NCBI GenBank assembly: GCA_016794525.1
Contig: JAEUJY010000067.1
Coordinates: 1 to 56,464 of the forward strand
Length of the DNA stretch: 56,464 nt
Origin: Myxococcales bacterium
Lineage (GTDB): Bacteria > Myxococcota_A > Polyangia > Haliangiales > Haliangiaceae
Reading direction: 5' to 3'
Under the pieces are notes generated by a model that saw nothing but the letters and a program-made list of their open reading frames with translations, ran no database searches and had not been told where the DNA came from. The position numbers and the translations under genes are program-made. Positions 39,364 through 47,648 of the stretch are shown in pieces (positions within the stretch are counted from its first letter, which is position 1; every line of letters begins with the position of its first letter).

Positions 39364-40581
39364 TCAGGTGGTGGCGCCGGCGAGCCGGGCCCACTCGGCC
39401 TTGGCGCGCGCGGCGCAGTCCTCGATCGCGAGGCCCGCGAAGTAGTTGCCGAGCAGCGCCAGCGGCAGGCCGGCGAGCGCCTGATCGATCGCGGCGACAG
39501 CGGCGGCGTGATCGCGCGCCGGCGCCGGCAGCGTGGTGCGGCGCTCCTCGATCGTCAGCAGGCGATCGGCCTCGACGCCGAGCACCTCGCCGATCCGCCG
39601 CAGCCGCGCGGCACGATCGACGCCGGGCTTGAAGTGGAACGTGAAGGCGCGGTGGTGCTCGTCGGGGACCGGGTCGCGGGTCACGACCGACCAGAACACG
39701 TCGTCGGCGGGCACCACGAACGCGACCGGCGGCAGCGCCACCGCGGCGCGCTCGACGACCACGCCGATCGACTCGACCTCCACCGTCTTGAGCGCGGCGG
39801 CGGCCGCGGCGACCTCGGGGTGGACCCCGGCCAGCAGGCGGGCGGCGGTGGCGGGATCGGTGGCGACGCCGAGCCGGGTCGCGGCCAGCGCCGTGCCGTC
39901 GGCGAGCTCGACCCGGTAGCCGCCGTCGGCCCGCGCGATGGTGGCCACCGGCGCGTCGAGCCGCGCCGCGACGCCGGCGCCGGTGATCGCGGTGGCGATC
40001 GCCCCGACGCCGCCCGCGAACGTGAAGCTCTTGGTGACGTCCTTGCGCCGCGGCCGCTTCTTGAACAGCGAGCCGGGGCCGCTGGCGGGGAAGTCGTCGA
40101 CCGCCTGCGACGGCACCGCCGACAGGAACGGCGCCAGCACGCCGGCGTAGTTGCGGGCGCCGACCAGCCGGCTGAAGTGCTCGCGGATCGTGCGCGGGCC
40201 CTTGCCGCCGAACAACCCGCGCGGCGCGCTGGTCACGAGCTCCCAGAACCCGAACTGCCGGAACACCGACAGCGGGCCCATCGTCGTGAGGCCGCCGGCG
40301 CGCAGCAGGCCGAAGCGCTTGCGGGCGTCGCCGCGCGCGACGATCGTCGGCGGGGTCGGGCAGCCCTCGGCGATCTCGAGCAGCGCGCCGTACGAGTTGT
40401 AGAGCGTGTGGGCGCCGAGCTCGAACCAGTAGTCGGCCGGGCCGCGGCGGCTGTCGAGGCAACCGCCGAGGCGGCCGCTGGCCTCGAGGACCAGGGGCGC
40501 CTGGCCGGCGCGGGCGGCGTGCCACGCGAAGGCCAGGCCGCTGATACCGCCGCCGATGACGAGCACGGGGTGAGTCTCCAC
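39364..40581 (-). CDS. FAD-dependent oxidoreductase, protoporphyrinogen-oxidase-like (HemY-like)
   Basis: The 405-residue product starts at GTG 40581 (VETHPVLVIGGGISGLAFAWHAARAGQAPLVLEASGRLGGCL) with the Rossmann GxGxxG and the E-x(4)-GR-x-GG motif of the amine-oxidase/HemY family. The C-terminal LPLALLGNYFAGLAIEDCAARAK is the second FAD-binding motif, typical of protoporphyrinogen oxidases. It may oxidise protoporphyrinogen IX or be a paralogue with another substrate. TATGCT (40589-40594) lies 7 nt upstream of that GTG, which argues against the in-frame ATG at 40593. No other haem genes are nearby. Confidence 0.75.
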   Translation of the reverse strand: METHPVLVIGGGISGLAFAWHAARAGQAPLVLEASGRLGGCLDSRRGPADYWFELGAHTLYNSYGALLEIAEGCPTPPTIVARGDARKRFGLLRAGGLTTMGPLSVFRQFGFWELVTSAPRGLFGGKGPRTIREHFSRLVGARNYAGVLAPFLSAVPSQAVDDFPASGPGSLFKKRPRRKDVTKSFTFAGGVGAIATAITGAGVAARLDAPVATIARADGGYRVELADGTALAATRLGVATDPATAARLLAGVHPEVAAAAAALKTVEVESIGVVVERAAVALPPVAFVVPADDVFWSVVTRDPVPDEHHRAFTFHFKPGVDRAARLRRIGEVLGVEADRLLTIEERRTTLPAPARDHAAAVAAIDQALAGLPLALLGNYFAGLAIEDCAARAKAEWARLAGATT

Positions 40582-40588
40582 GGCGCGC

Positions 40589-40594
40589 AGCATA
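40589..40594 (-). promoter_or_regulatory. Putative -10 box TATGCT that selects the GTG start of the HemY-like gene
   Basis: The minus-strand TATGCT overlaps the in-frame ATG at 40593-40591 and ends 7 nt before the GTG at 40581. If this is the promoter, the ATG is not transcribed as a start. Confidence 0.45.
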
Positions 40595-40665
40595 CTCCCC
40601 CGCGGTGGGCGCGCACGCCGCCCGGCGCTGGCGTCGCGACCGCGGTCGTGGTGTGCTTGCCGACG

Positions 40666-41400
40666 ATGACCCTGCGCGCGTCGTGGTCGCCGTGGTGCCT
40701 CCCGATCGTCCTCGTCGCGGCCTGTGGTGACGACCCGGCGGGGCGCGCGATCGACGCGGCCGCGAGCGACGCGCCGGCGGACCACGACGCGCCGGTCGAC
40801 GCATCGGTCGACGCGCCGGTCGACGCGCCCGCGTGCGTCGATCGACCGCTGCTGGTCGGCGGGCAGGCGGTCGAGGCCCAGGGCTGGACGATCGTGCAGT
40901 CGGGCATGGCCGCGGTCACGCTGGCCGGCGCCGCGACCCAGCTGGCCACGACCACCGTCGGCGGCGCCGGCGCGCACCTGCTGCTGACGCGCGCCGGCGC
41001 GATCGATCCGGCCCAGCCCTTCGCGATCAGCGTCGAGCTGCAGGTGGTCGCGGTCGCCGCGCACAACCCGTTCGACGCGGCGGCGGCGATCCTGGCCGGG
41101 TTCACGCCGCCGTTCGGCGTCGGCGCCGACCGGCAGCAGATGCTGTACCTCGACGCCGCGCGCCTCGGCTGGGCCGACGACAGCGCGCAGGTCGCGGCGG
41201 CGGTGACCGACGGCGCGTACCACACGGTGCGGCTCGACTACGACGGCGCCGGCGGCATGCAGGTGCGGTTCGACGGCACCCTGGCGCTGACCCGCGCCGG
41301 CTTCGTGCCGGGCGCCACGCTGGCGATCGGCGACCAGACCAACGATCCCGGCGTCGACGCGACGGTGCGCGTCCGCGCGGTGGTCGAGCACTGCCGGTGA
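40666..41400 (+). CDS. Lipoprotein, possibly LamG/concanavalin-like fold
   Basis: The 244-residue product begins MTLRASWSPWCLPIVLVAACGDD (lipobox VAAC), with a long tether of Asp-Ala-Pro repeats (VDASVDAPVDAP). The mature part (QPFAISVELQVVAVAAHNPFDAAAAILAGFTPPFG...GAYHTVRLDYDGAGGMQVRFDGTLAL) has the strand pattern of a LamG/concanavalin-type sandwich, often sugar-binding. That assignment is tentative. No Shine-Dalgarno or TAnnnT box is evident at its start. Confidence 0.6.
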   Translation: MTLRASWSPWCLPIVLVAACGDDPAGRAIDAAASDAPADHDAPVDASVDAPVDAPACVDRPLLVGGQAVEAQGWTIVQSGMAAVTLAGAATQLATTTVGGAGAHLLLTRAGAIDPAQPFAISVELQVVAVAAHNPFDAAAAILAGFTPPFGVGADRQQMLYLDAARLGWADDSAQVAAAVTDGAYHTVRLDYDGAGGMQVRFDGTLALTRAGFVPGATLAIGDQTNDPGVDATVRVRAVVEHCR

Positions 41401-41419
41401 GCGCGGGCGCGATCCGGCG

Positions 41420-42124
41420 ATGACCCGGCGGCCGCATCCCGACGACGACGCGCTGTTCGCGCCGGCGCGCCTGCCGACCCTGCGCGCGGCGGTCGACGAC
41501 CTCGCGTGGCTGCGCGGGCGCGGCTACGCCGACGCGGCGTCGCTGGCGCTGGTCGGCGATCGCTACCAGCTGCCGGCCCGCGCGCGGCTGGCGATCGGGC
41601 GCGCGGCGGCGAGCCCGGCGGCCGCGGCGGGGCGACGGGCGCGCCGCGTGGCGGTGGCGGCGCTGCGCGGGCGGACGCTGGTCGTCGACGGGTTCAACGT
41701 GCTGGTGACCTGCGAGAGCGCGCTCGGCGGCGGCGTCGTGCTGGTCGGCCGCGACGGCGCCTGGCGCGACCTGGCCGCGGTGCACGGCGGCTACCGCGAG
41801 GTCGACGAGACGGCGCGCGCGCTGGCCGCGCTCGCCACGCTGCTGGCCGCGGCGGCGCCCGCGCGCGTGACCTGGTACGTGGATCGACCGGTGTCGGCGA
41901 GCGGCGCGCTGGCGGCGCGCCTGCGCGCGATCGATCCGGCGTGGACCGTCGAGCTGGCCAGCTCCGCCGATCCCGAGCTGGTCCGCGATCCGGCCGCGGT
42001 GGTCGCGTCGAGCGACGCGTGGGTGCTGGATCGCGCCGGCGCCTGGGTCGACCTGCCGGCGGCCGTCAGCGGCGCGCTGGAGGCGTCGCCGTGGCTGGTC
42101 GATCTGGGCGAACCGGTGGTGTAG
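41420..42124 (+). CDS. DUF434 / DUF5616 domain protein
   Basis: The 234-residue soluble protein has an N-terminal DUF434-like part (LPTLRAAVDDLAWLRGRGYADAASLALVGDRYQLPARARLAIGRAA). The C-terminal part shows the companion domain pattern TLVVDGFNVLVTCESALGGGVVLVGRDGAWRDLAAVHGGYREVDET, followed by a WYVDRPVSASG strand and ASSDAWVLDRA. The arrangement of acidic residues resembles PIN/NYN-type nucleases, but no activity has been established to my knowledge. It starts 20 nt after the lipoprotein gene stop and probably shares its transcript. Confidence 0.8.
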   Translation: MTRRPHPDDDALFAPARLPTLRAAVDDLAWLRGRGYADAASLALVGDRYQLPARARLAIGRAAASPAAAAGRRARRVAVAALRGRTLVVDGFNVLVTCESALGGGVVLVGRDGAWRDLAAVHGGYREVDETARALAALATLLAAAAPARVTWYVDRPVSASGALAARLRAIDPAWTVELASSADPELVRDPAAVVASSDAWVLDRAGAWVDLPAAVSGALEASPWLVDLGEPVV

Positions 42125-42330
42125 TCGACGCAGGACGGTCGACGTGGCCTGGTGCTCGACAGCCCGGCCGGGAAGCGGACCCCGGCCCGGCAGCGCTGAG
42201 CCGGCCGTGTCACTCCGCCCCGGGCGTTGCGATCGGCAACGTCGCGGCCCGCGCGCCAGCCGCAAGTGGCCGATGTGGCACGGTGACGCGGCGTCGCCAG
42301 CGGGAACATGGGTTGCACTGCGATCCTGGC
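42125..42330. other. 206-bp intergenic gap, nothing firm
   Basis: The gap before the DUF1592 gene holds no ORF I can support. A TGGCAC at about 42283-42288 hinted at a sigma-54 site, but the matching TTGC is absent. Confidence 0.4.
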
Positions 42331-44535
42331 GTGCGCCGCGCATCGCTCGTGTCGCTGGCCCGCTGGCTGGCCTGTGCCTCGCTCGTCTGGCTGATCGCGT
42401 GCTCGGACGACGGGCCGTCGGGCGATGGCTTCGACTTCGCCGGCAGCGCCGGCGCGGCGCGCTACGCCGAGCTGTGCCAGGTGTGCCACGGCGAGGCGGG
42501 CGAGGGCGGCCTGGGCCCGGCGGTGGTCGACCTGGCGATGTCCGAGGCCGAGCTGGCCGAGGTCATCGACGTGACGATGCCCAAGAACGATCCGGGGCGG
42601 TGCACCGGCGCCTGCGCCACCGAGATCGCGGCGTTCATGAAGCGCGGCCTGACCTCGTCGGCGCTGCGCTGCGACGCGGTGCCGCCGTCGGCGCGGCAGC
42701 TGCGGCTGCTGACCCGCCGCGAGTACCGCGCGACGGTGCAGGACCTGTTCGGCGCCGGCGCGCCGGCGATGACCTGCGGGCGCGCGACCGACTGCGCGTA
42801 CCGCGACGCGTGCACCGCAGGCCGGTGCGAGCCCAGCGCCTGCGATCGCCACACCTTCGTCTATGATCCGCAGGGGCGCGCGCTGCGCTCGGTGCACGTG
42901 GCCGGCTCGTGGAACGGCTGGCCAGGGACGGTGGCGGCCGGCGGCTGGGCGCTGACCTACGACGCCGCGACCCAGCTGTGGACCGGCAGCTTCACGCTGC
43001 CCGAGGGCGATGACGCGTACAAGCTGGTGCTCGACGAGCGCGACTGGGTGGCCGACCCGCGCGCGACCGCGTCGATCCCCGACGGCTTCGGCGGCATGAA
43101 CTCGCTCCTGCGGCTGTCGTGCAGCGGCGGCGGCGCCGACGATCCGGTGGCCGGCTTCCCGGCCGAGGCGCGGCCGGCGGGCTTCCCGTTCGACACCGCC
43201 GCGGCGGCCCAGGCGGTGACCGCGACCCACGTCGACGCGTACCTGGCGACCGCCGAGCGGCTGGCCGATCACGCCGCGGCGGCGGCGCCGGCCTGGGCGT
43301 GCGACTGGAGCGGCGATCGCGCCGGCTGCGCCCGCGGCTACGTCGGCGACATCGCGCGGCGGGCCTTCCGCCGGCCGCTCACCGACGTCGAGCGCGCGCG
43401 CTACGACGCGCTGGCCGACGCCGACGTGGCCACCGCGATCCACGCGATCCTGATCTCGCCGAACTTCCTGTACCGCTCCGAGCTGGGCGTCGCGCAAGGC
43501 GACGGCCGCTACCGGCTGACCGGCTGGGAGGTCGCGACCGCGCTCAGCTACACGCTGTGGGGCACGACCCCCGACGCCGCGCTGCTGAGCGCCGCCGAGC
43601 GCGGCGACCTCGACGGCGCCGCCGGCATCGAGCGCGAGGCGCGGCGGCTCCTGGCCGATCCGCGGGCGCGCGCGCAGCTCGGCACGTTCGCGCTGCAGTG
43701 GCTAGGCGGCGAGGCGGTGCTGACCGCCGACAAGCGCCCCGATCTGTTCCCCGGCTTCGACGACGCCACCCGCGCGGCGCTGGCCCGCGAGACCCGCGAC
43801 TTCGTCAGCCACGTGGTCTTCGACGGCGGCGGCGGCTTCGCCGAGCTCTTGACCGCCGACTACACCGTCGTCGACGCCACCGCGGCGCGCTTCTACGGGC
43901 TGGCGGCGCCGACCGGCGGGCCGGGCGTCGTGCCGTACGGCGACGGCCGCCGCGCCGGCGTGTTCGGCCACGCCAGCGTGCTGGCCTCGACCGCGCACTC
44001 GGATCAGACCTCGCCGATCCGCCGCGGGCTGTGGGTCCGCCGCAACCTGCTGTGTCAGGAGCTGCCGCCGCCGCCGCCGTTCGCCGGCGGCGTGCCCGAC
44101 GTCGACCCGAACGCGACGACCCGCGATCGCTTCGCGCAGCACACCGCCAACCCGGCGTGCCGCAGCTGCCACCAGTACATCGACGGCATCGGCTTCGGCT
44201 TCGAGCAGCTCGATCCGGTCGGCCGCTGGCGCGACACCGAGCAGGGCCACCCGATCGACGCCACCGGCGAGCTGACCGACGTCGAGCACCTCGGCAGCGA
44301 GTCGGTCGCGACCTACCGCACGATCCCCGAGCTGGCGCGGCTGGTCGCCGGCAGCCGCGCCGCGCCGGCGTGCTTCGTCCGCCAGTACTACCGGTTCGCG
44401 CGCGGCGTCCAGGACTCGCTGGCCGGGCGCTGCGCGCGCCGCGCGCTCGAGCAGCGCTTCGCCGACAGCGGCGGCGACGTGCGCCAGCTGATGCTCGACA
44501 CCATCCTCAGCCGCGACTTCGTGGTGCGCCGATGA
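42331..44535 (+). CDS. DUF1592-type cytochrome lipoprotein with inserted CBM-like domain
   Basis: The 734-residue product begins VRRASLVSLARWLACASLVWLIACSDD (lipobox LIAC). Order: a c-type cytochrome domain with CQVCHGEAGEGG; DUF1587 (ARQLRLLTRREYRATVQDLFG); an inserted AMPK-CBM/CBM48-like domain (FVYDPQGRALRSVHVAGSWNGWPG...YKLVLDERDWVADP); DUF1595 (RRAFRRPLTDVERARYDAL); DUF1592 (ILISPNFLYRSELG); DUF1588 with a second CRSCHQY; and DUF1585 at the end. Such proteins occur in Planctomycetes and Myxococcota next to DUF1552 proteins and are thought to act on polymers at the cell surface; the activity is unproven. The GTG start at 42331 is set by the signal peptide. It overlaps the DUF1552 gene by ATGA. 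Confidence 0.85.
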   Translation: MRRASLVSLARWLACASLVWLIACSDDGPSGDGFDFAGSAGAARYAELCQVCHGEAGEGGLGPAVVDLAMSEAELAEVIDVTMPKNDPGRCTGACATEIAAFMKRGLTSSALRCDAVPPSARQLRLLTRREYRATVQDLFGAGAPAMTCGRATDCAYRDACTAGRCEPSACDRHTFVYDPQGRALRSVHVAGSWNGWPGTVAAGGWALTYDAATQLWTGSFTLPEGDDAYKLVLDERDWVADPRATASIPDGFGGMNSLLRLSCSGGGADDPVAGFPAEARPAGFPFDTAAAAQAVTATHVDAYLATAERLADHAAAAAPAWACDWSGDRAGCARGYVGDIARRAFRRPLTDVERARYDALADADVATAIHAILISPNFLYRSELGVAQGDGRYRLTGWEVATALSYTLWGTTPDAALLSAAERGDLDGAAGIEREARRLLADPRARAQLGTFALQWLGGEAVLTADKRPDLFPGFDDATRAALARETRDFVSHVVFDGGGGFAELLTADYTVVDATAARFYGLAAPTGGPGVVPYGDGRRAGVFGHASVLASTAHSDQTSPIRRGLWVRRNLLCQELPPPPPFAGGVPDVDPNATTRDRFAQHTANPACRSCHQYIDGIGFGFEQLDPVGRWRDTEQGHPIDATGELTDVEHLGSESVATYRTIPELARLVAGSRAAPACFVRQYYRFARGVQDSLAGRCARRALEQRFADSGGDVRQLMLDTILSRDFVVRR

Positions 44536-45875
44536 GCCTGTCCCGCCGCGCGTTCCTCCGCCTCGGCGGCGCCGCCGCGATCGCCGCGCCGTTCCTGTCG
44601 CTCGGGCGCCGCGCCGACGCGGCCGCGGCCGGCCCGGCCCGCCGGCTGATCGTCTTCTACTTCCCCGACGGCGTGGTCGGCCCGTCCCAGGACGGCGAGC
44701 CCAGCCTGTGGGATCCCACCGGCAGCGAGACGTCGTTCAGCCTGCCGGTGCAGCTGGCGCCGCTCGAGCGCCACAAGGCGCGCTGCGTGTTCTTCCGCGG
44801 GCTGTCGATGGGGCCGACCGATCAGGGCAGCCACCCCGGCGGCGCCAAGAAGCTCCTGACCGCGGTCGACGGCGGCAACGGCGCGTCGATCGATCAGCGG
44901 CTGGCGGCGTCGATCGGCGCCGGCGCGCCGTTCCGCCACCTGTACCTCGGCGCCCAGGCCAACCAGAACAACGCCTCGGGCGACAAGCACATCTCGTACG
45001 TCGCGCCCGGCATCACGACCGCCCCCGAGGACGATCCGGTGGCGGCGTTCGCGCGGCTGTTCGGCAGCGCGGGCGGCGGCGGCGGCGCCGCCGGCGGCGA
45101 CCCGCGGACGCCGCGGCGGCTGACGGTGATCGACAACGCCGGCCAGGAGCTCGATCAGCTGCGCCGCGAGCTCGACACCCGCGACCAGCGCCGGCTCGAC
45201 CTGCACCTCGAGGCGCTGCGCGAGGTCGAGGCGCGGATCATGGCCACCGCCGGCGGCGGGCCCGCGACGTGCGAACACCCGGTGGTCGACACCGGCGGCA
45301 TCACCGCCGCGACCCTGTACGCGCCCGAGCGCTTCCCGCAGATCCTCCGCGCCCAGACCGATCTGATGGTGCAGGCGATGGCGTGCGGGCTGACCAAGGT
45401 CGGCGTGCTCCAGGCCTCGCACCACACCAGCGAGCTGATCATGAGCCGGTTCGCCGGCACGCCGATGTACGACCCGGGCTTCGACATGCGCAGCCACCAG
45501 GCGTCGCACTACGGGCCGCACCACGATCCGGCGCGGCGCGAGTACCGCGACTACCTGGCCCAGCGGGTGTGGTGGGTCGAGCAGTTCGCGTACCTGCTCG
45601 ATCAGCTGGCGGCGCGGCCCGAGGACGGCGGCACGATGCTCGACCACTCGCTGGTGCTGTTGGCCACCGAGGTCTGCGACGGCAACACCCACCGCCACGA
45701 CGACATGCCGTTCGTGCTGGCCGGCGGCGCCGGCACGATCCGCCCGGGGCGCCTGCTCGACGTCGGCGGCCGCCGCCACGCCGACCTGCTGCTGGCGCTG
45801 GCCCACGGCATGGGCGACCCGATGGGCAGCTTCGGCGACGCCTCGAGCGGGCCACTGCCCGGCCTCCTGGCCTGA
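44532..45875 (+). CDS. DUF1552 family Tat-exported protein
   Basis: The 447-residue product begins MSLSRRAFLRLGGAAAIAAPFLSLGRRADA, a twin-arginine signal (SRRAFLRLG). DUF1552 marks follow: RRLIVFYFPDGVVGPSQ, ARCVFFRGLSMGPTDQGSHPGGAKKLLTA, SIDQRLAASIG, HLYLGAQANQN, YGPHHD and a C-terminal LLATEVCDGNTHRHDDMPFVLAGG. The His- and Asp-rich parts suggest a metal enzyme of the DUF1501/alkaline-phosphatase-like superfamily folded before export. It is coupled by ATGA to the DUF1592 gene, so the two form a standard pair. It ends only 5 bp from the convergent DUF389 gene. Confidence 0.9.
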   Translation: MSLSRRAFLRLGGAAAIAAPFLSLGRRADAAAAGPARRLIVFYFPDGVVGPSQDGEPSLWDPTGSETSFSLPVQLAPLERHKARCVFFRGLSMGPTDQGSHPGGAKKLLTAVDGGNGASIDQRLAASIGAGAPFRHLYLGAQANQNNASGDKHISYVAPGITTAPEDDPVAAFARLFGSAGGGGGAAGGDPRTPRRLTVIDNAGQELDQLRRELDTRDQRRLDLHLEALREVEARIMATAGGGPATCEHPVVDTGGITAATLYAPERFPQILRAQTDLMVQAMACGLTKVGVLQASHHTSELIMSRFAGTPMYDPGFDMRSHQASHYGPHHDPARREYRDYLAQRVWWVEQFAYLLDQLAARPEDGGTMLDHSLVLLATEVCDGNTHRHDDMPFVLAGGAGTIRPGRLLDVGGRRHADLLLALAHGMGDPMGSFGDASSGPLPGLLA

Positions 45876-45880
45876 CGCGA

Positions 45881-47560
45881 TCAGGGCGGTGGCGTCGGGC
45901 TCGGGCAGGCGTCGTGGTGGATCTGCACCGCGAACGCCGCGCCGTCGGTGAGCTGCGCGCGGGGGCGGGGAGCCACCAGCGCGGCGATCAGCGCGCGGGT
46001 CGGGTCGACCGCCGGGTGCGCTCGCCGGGCGTGAGCCGGGGCGGGCGGGGCCGTCGGTGCGGTGATGCACACTGCCAGATCGTCGACGCCGTCGGTCAGC
46101 TCGAGCAGCCGGACCAACTCGGGCAGCCAGCGGGCGCCGTCGCTGGCCGGCGCGGTGATCGCGGCGTCGGGGATGGCGCGACCGCGGACCGTGACCTCGG
46201 CGCGGAGCGCGGCCGACCAGTCGCGGGCGAGCAGTTGCTCGGCGGCGGCCCCGAGCGGCGCGCCGAGGTGCGTCACCTCGAGCAGCAGCGCCGCCGCTGG
46301 CGTGTGCGCGGGCACGACCCGGACCTGGACCAGCGCGCCGGCGGCGGGCGGCCACTGCGTGGCGGTGGTCTCGCGCAGCGCGGCGACGAACGGCTCGACC
46401 ACGGGCGCGGGCGTGGCCGGGGGCGTAGGCGGCGGCGTCGCCGGCGCCGCCGTCTGGAGCTGGGTCGCCATCGCGTCGAGGGTCGCGGCGTCGGGGACGG
46501 CGATCACGTCCACGACCGCCTCGTGGCCGCTGATCGCCGCGATCTTCGCGCGCAGCTCGGCGGTCAGCGTCCGGGCGTCATCGGCGTTGCCGATCAAGAA
46601 GATCCGCACCCGGACCACCCCGGCACGGACATCGAGCGACTGTCGGACGATCGGCCCGGGGATCGTGGCGAGCAGGTCCTCGACCTCGCCCCGGACCCGG
46701 ACCTGCCAGCTCACCTCCTCGAGCGCCCGGCTCAGCGGGACCAGGATGGCGCCGAGCAGCACCGCCGGGATCAGCAGTCGCAGCACGCCCAGGCGGCGGC
46801 CGACGATCCGGCGCGTCAGGCGCGCCGCGCGGTAGCTGACGCGGTGGTTGTCGGGCGTCGCCAGGACCGCGCCCTCGATCTCGCCCACCGGCACCTGGCC
46901 GAACCCGAGCAGCAGGATCGCGACCGTCGCGACCGCTGCGATGGCCGCGAAGTTCGCGGTGAACAGCAGCAGCCCGCCGCGCAAGATGTCCATCCGGTCG
47001 ACGCCGAGCCCGTACCCGGCGGTGCACAGCGGCGGCACCAGCGAGATGCCGATCGCCGTGCCGGCGGCCGCCGACATCATGTCGCGGTTCTGGCGGACCG
47101 TCGTGTAGACCGCGGCCAGCGCGCAGAAGACCGCGACGAACAGATCGAGGATCGTCGGGCTGGTCCGCGCCGCCAGCTCGCCGGTGATCTCGTGGAACGG
47201 TAGCATCCGCGTCATCACCGCGGCGCCGACCACGACCACGGCGACGCTGGCCGCGGTGCGGACGCCGGCGCGGATCGACAGCAGCAGCGAGCCGGTCGCG
47301 AGGCCGGCGCCGAGCTCGATGAGCGGTGCCATCAGCGGCGACACCAGCATCGCGCCGATCACGACGGCGGTGCTGTCCATCGCCAGCCCGAGCGTGGCGA
47401 TGCCCATCGCCAGCACCAGCTGCAGCCAGTAGCCGACCACGTCGGAGGTCGAGCGGCCCAGCATCGCCTCGATCAGGGCGCGCCGGTCGTCCGGGGTGAC
47501 GCCGATGAAGCGGGCCACGCGATCCTGGGCATGGCCGACGACCTCCATCGGCCGGCTCAT
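45881..47560 (-). CDS. DUF389 (TIGR00341) membrane protein
   Basis: The 559-residue product has a hydrophobic core (about residues 35-265) with the family blocks MGIATLGLAMDSTAVVIGAMLVSPLMAPLIELGAGLATG and GTAIGISLVPPLCTAGYGLG. It continues with a C-terminal soluble region bearing a Pro/Thr linker. Members are putative transporters or hydrophobic-domain proteins of unproven substrate. The start ATG at 47560 has no Shine-Dalgarno; its AT overlaps the TGA of a 22-codon leader ORF (ATGA), implying translation by coupling. The CPA1-type antiporter gene lies just upstream in the same direction. Confidence 0.85.
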   Translation of the reverse strand: MSRPMEVVGHAQDRVARFIGVTPDDRRALIEAMLGRSTSDVVGYWLQLVLAMGIATLGLAMDSTAVVIGAMLVSPLMAPLIELGAGLATGSLLLSIRAGVRTAASVAVVVVGAAVMTRMLPFHEITGELAARTSPTILDLFVAVFCALAAVYTTVRQNRDMMSAAAGTAIGISLVPPLCTAGYGLGVDRMDILRGGLLLFTANFAAIAAVATVAILLLGFGQVPVGEIEGAVLATPDNHRVSYRAARLTRRIVGRRLGVLRLLIPAVLLGAILVPLSRALEEVSWQVRVRGEVEDLLATIPGPIVRQSLDVRAGVVRVRIFLIGNADDARTLTAELRAKIAAISGHEAVVDVIAVPDAATLDAMATQLQTAAPATPPPTPPATPAPVVEPFVAALRETTATQWPPAAGALVQVRVVPAHTPAAALLLEVTHLGAPLGAAAEQLLARDWSAALRAEVTVRGRAIPDAAITAPASDGARWLPELVRLLELTDGVDDLAVCITAPTAPPAPAHARRAHPAVDPTRALIAALVAPRPRAQLTDGAAFAVQIHHDACPSPTPPP

Positions 47561-47625
47561 CGGGCGCAGCCCTGCGCGGCGCGGTGGAGCGGCGGGGCGA
47601 CGACGAGGGCGGGGCGCGCGGACAT
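47557..47625 (-). CDS. 22-residue leader ORF coupled to the DUF389 gene
   Basis: The ORF starts MSARPALVV and ends GCAR. TACGGT (47632-47637) stands 6 nt before its ATG, the same geometry as leaderless starts elsewhere. Its TGA overlaps the DUF389 ATG as ATGA, and DUF389 has no Shine-Dalgarno of its own, so ribosomes would have to arrive via this ORF. Sequence does not reveal a regulatory signal; it has a run of hydrophobic residues and one Cys. Confidence 0.5.
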   Translation of the reverse strand: MSARPALVVAPPLHRAAQGCAR

Positions 47626-47631
47626 CGCGCC

Positions 47632-47637
47632 ACCGTA
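47632..47637 (-). promoter_or_regulatory. Putative -10 box TACGGT of the leader ORF / DUF389 gene
   Basis: The minus-strand TACGGT lies in the 23-bp gap after the antiporter gene and is followed by 6 nt and the leader ATG. No good -35 was found. Confidence 0.45.
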
Positions 47638-47648
47638 GCATCCATGGA

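Noticed and set aside
42240-42330. Sigma-54 promoter near TGGCAC
   Set aside because: The required TTGC element at the right spacing is absent.
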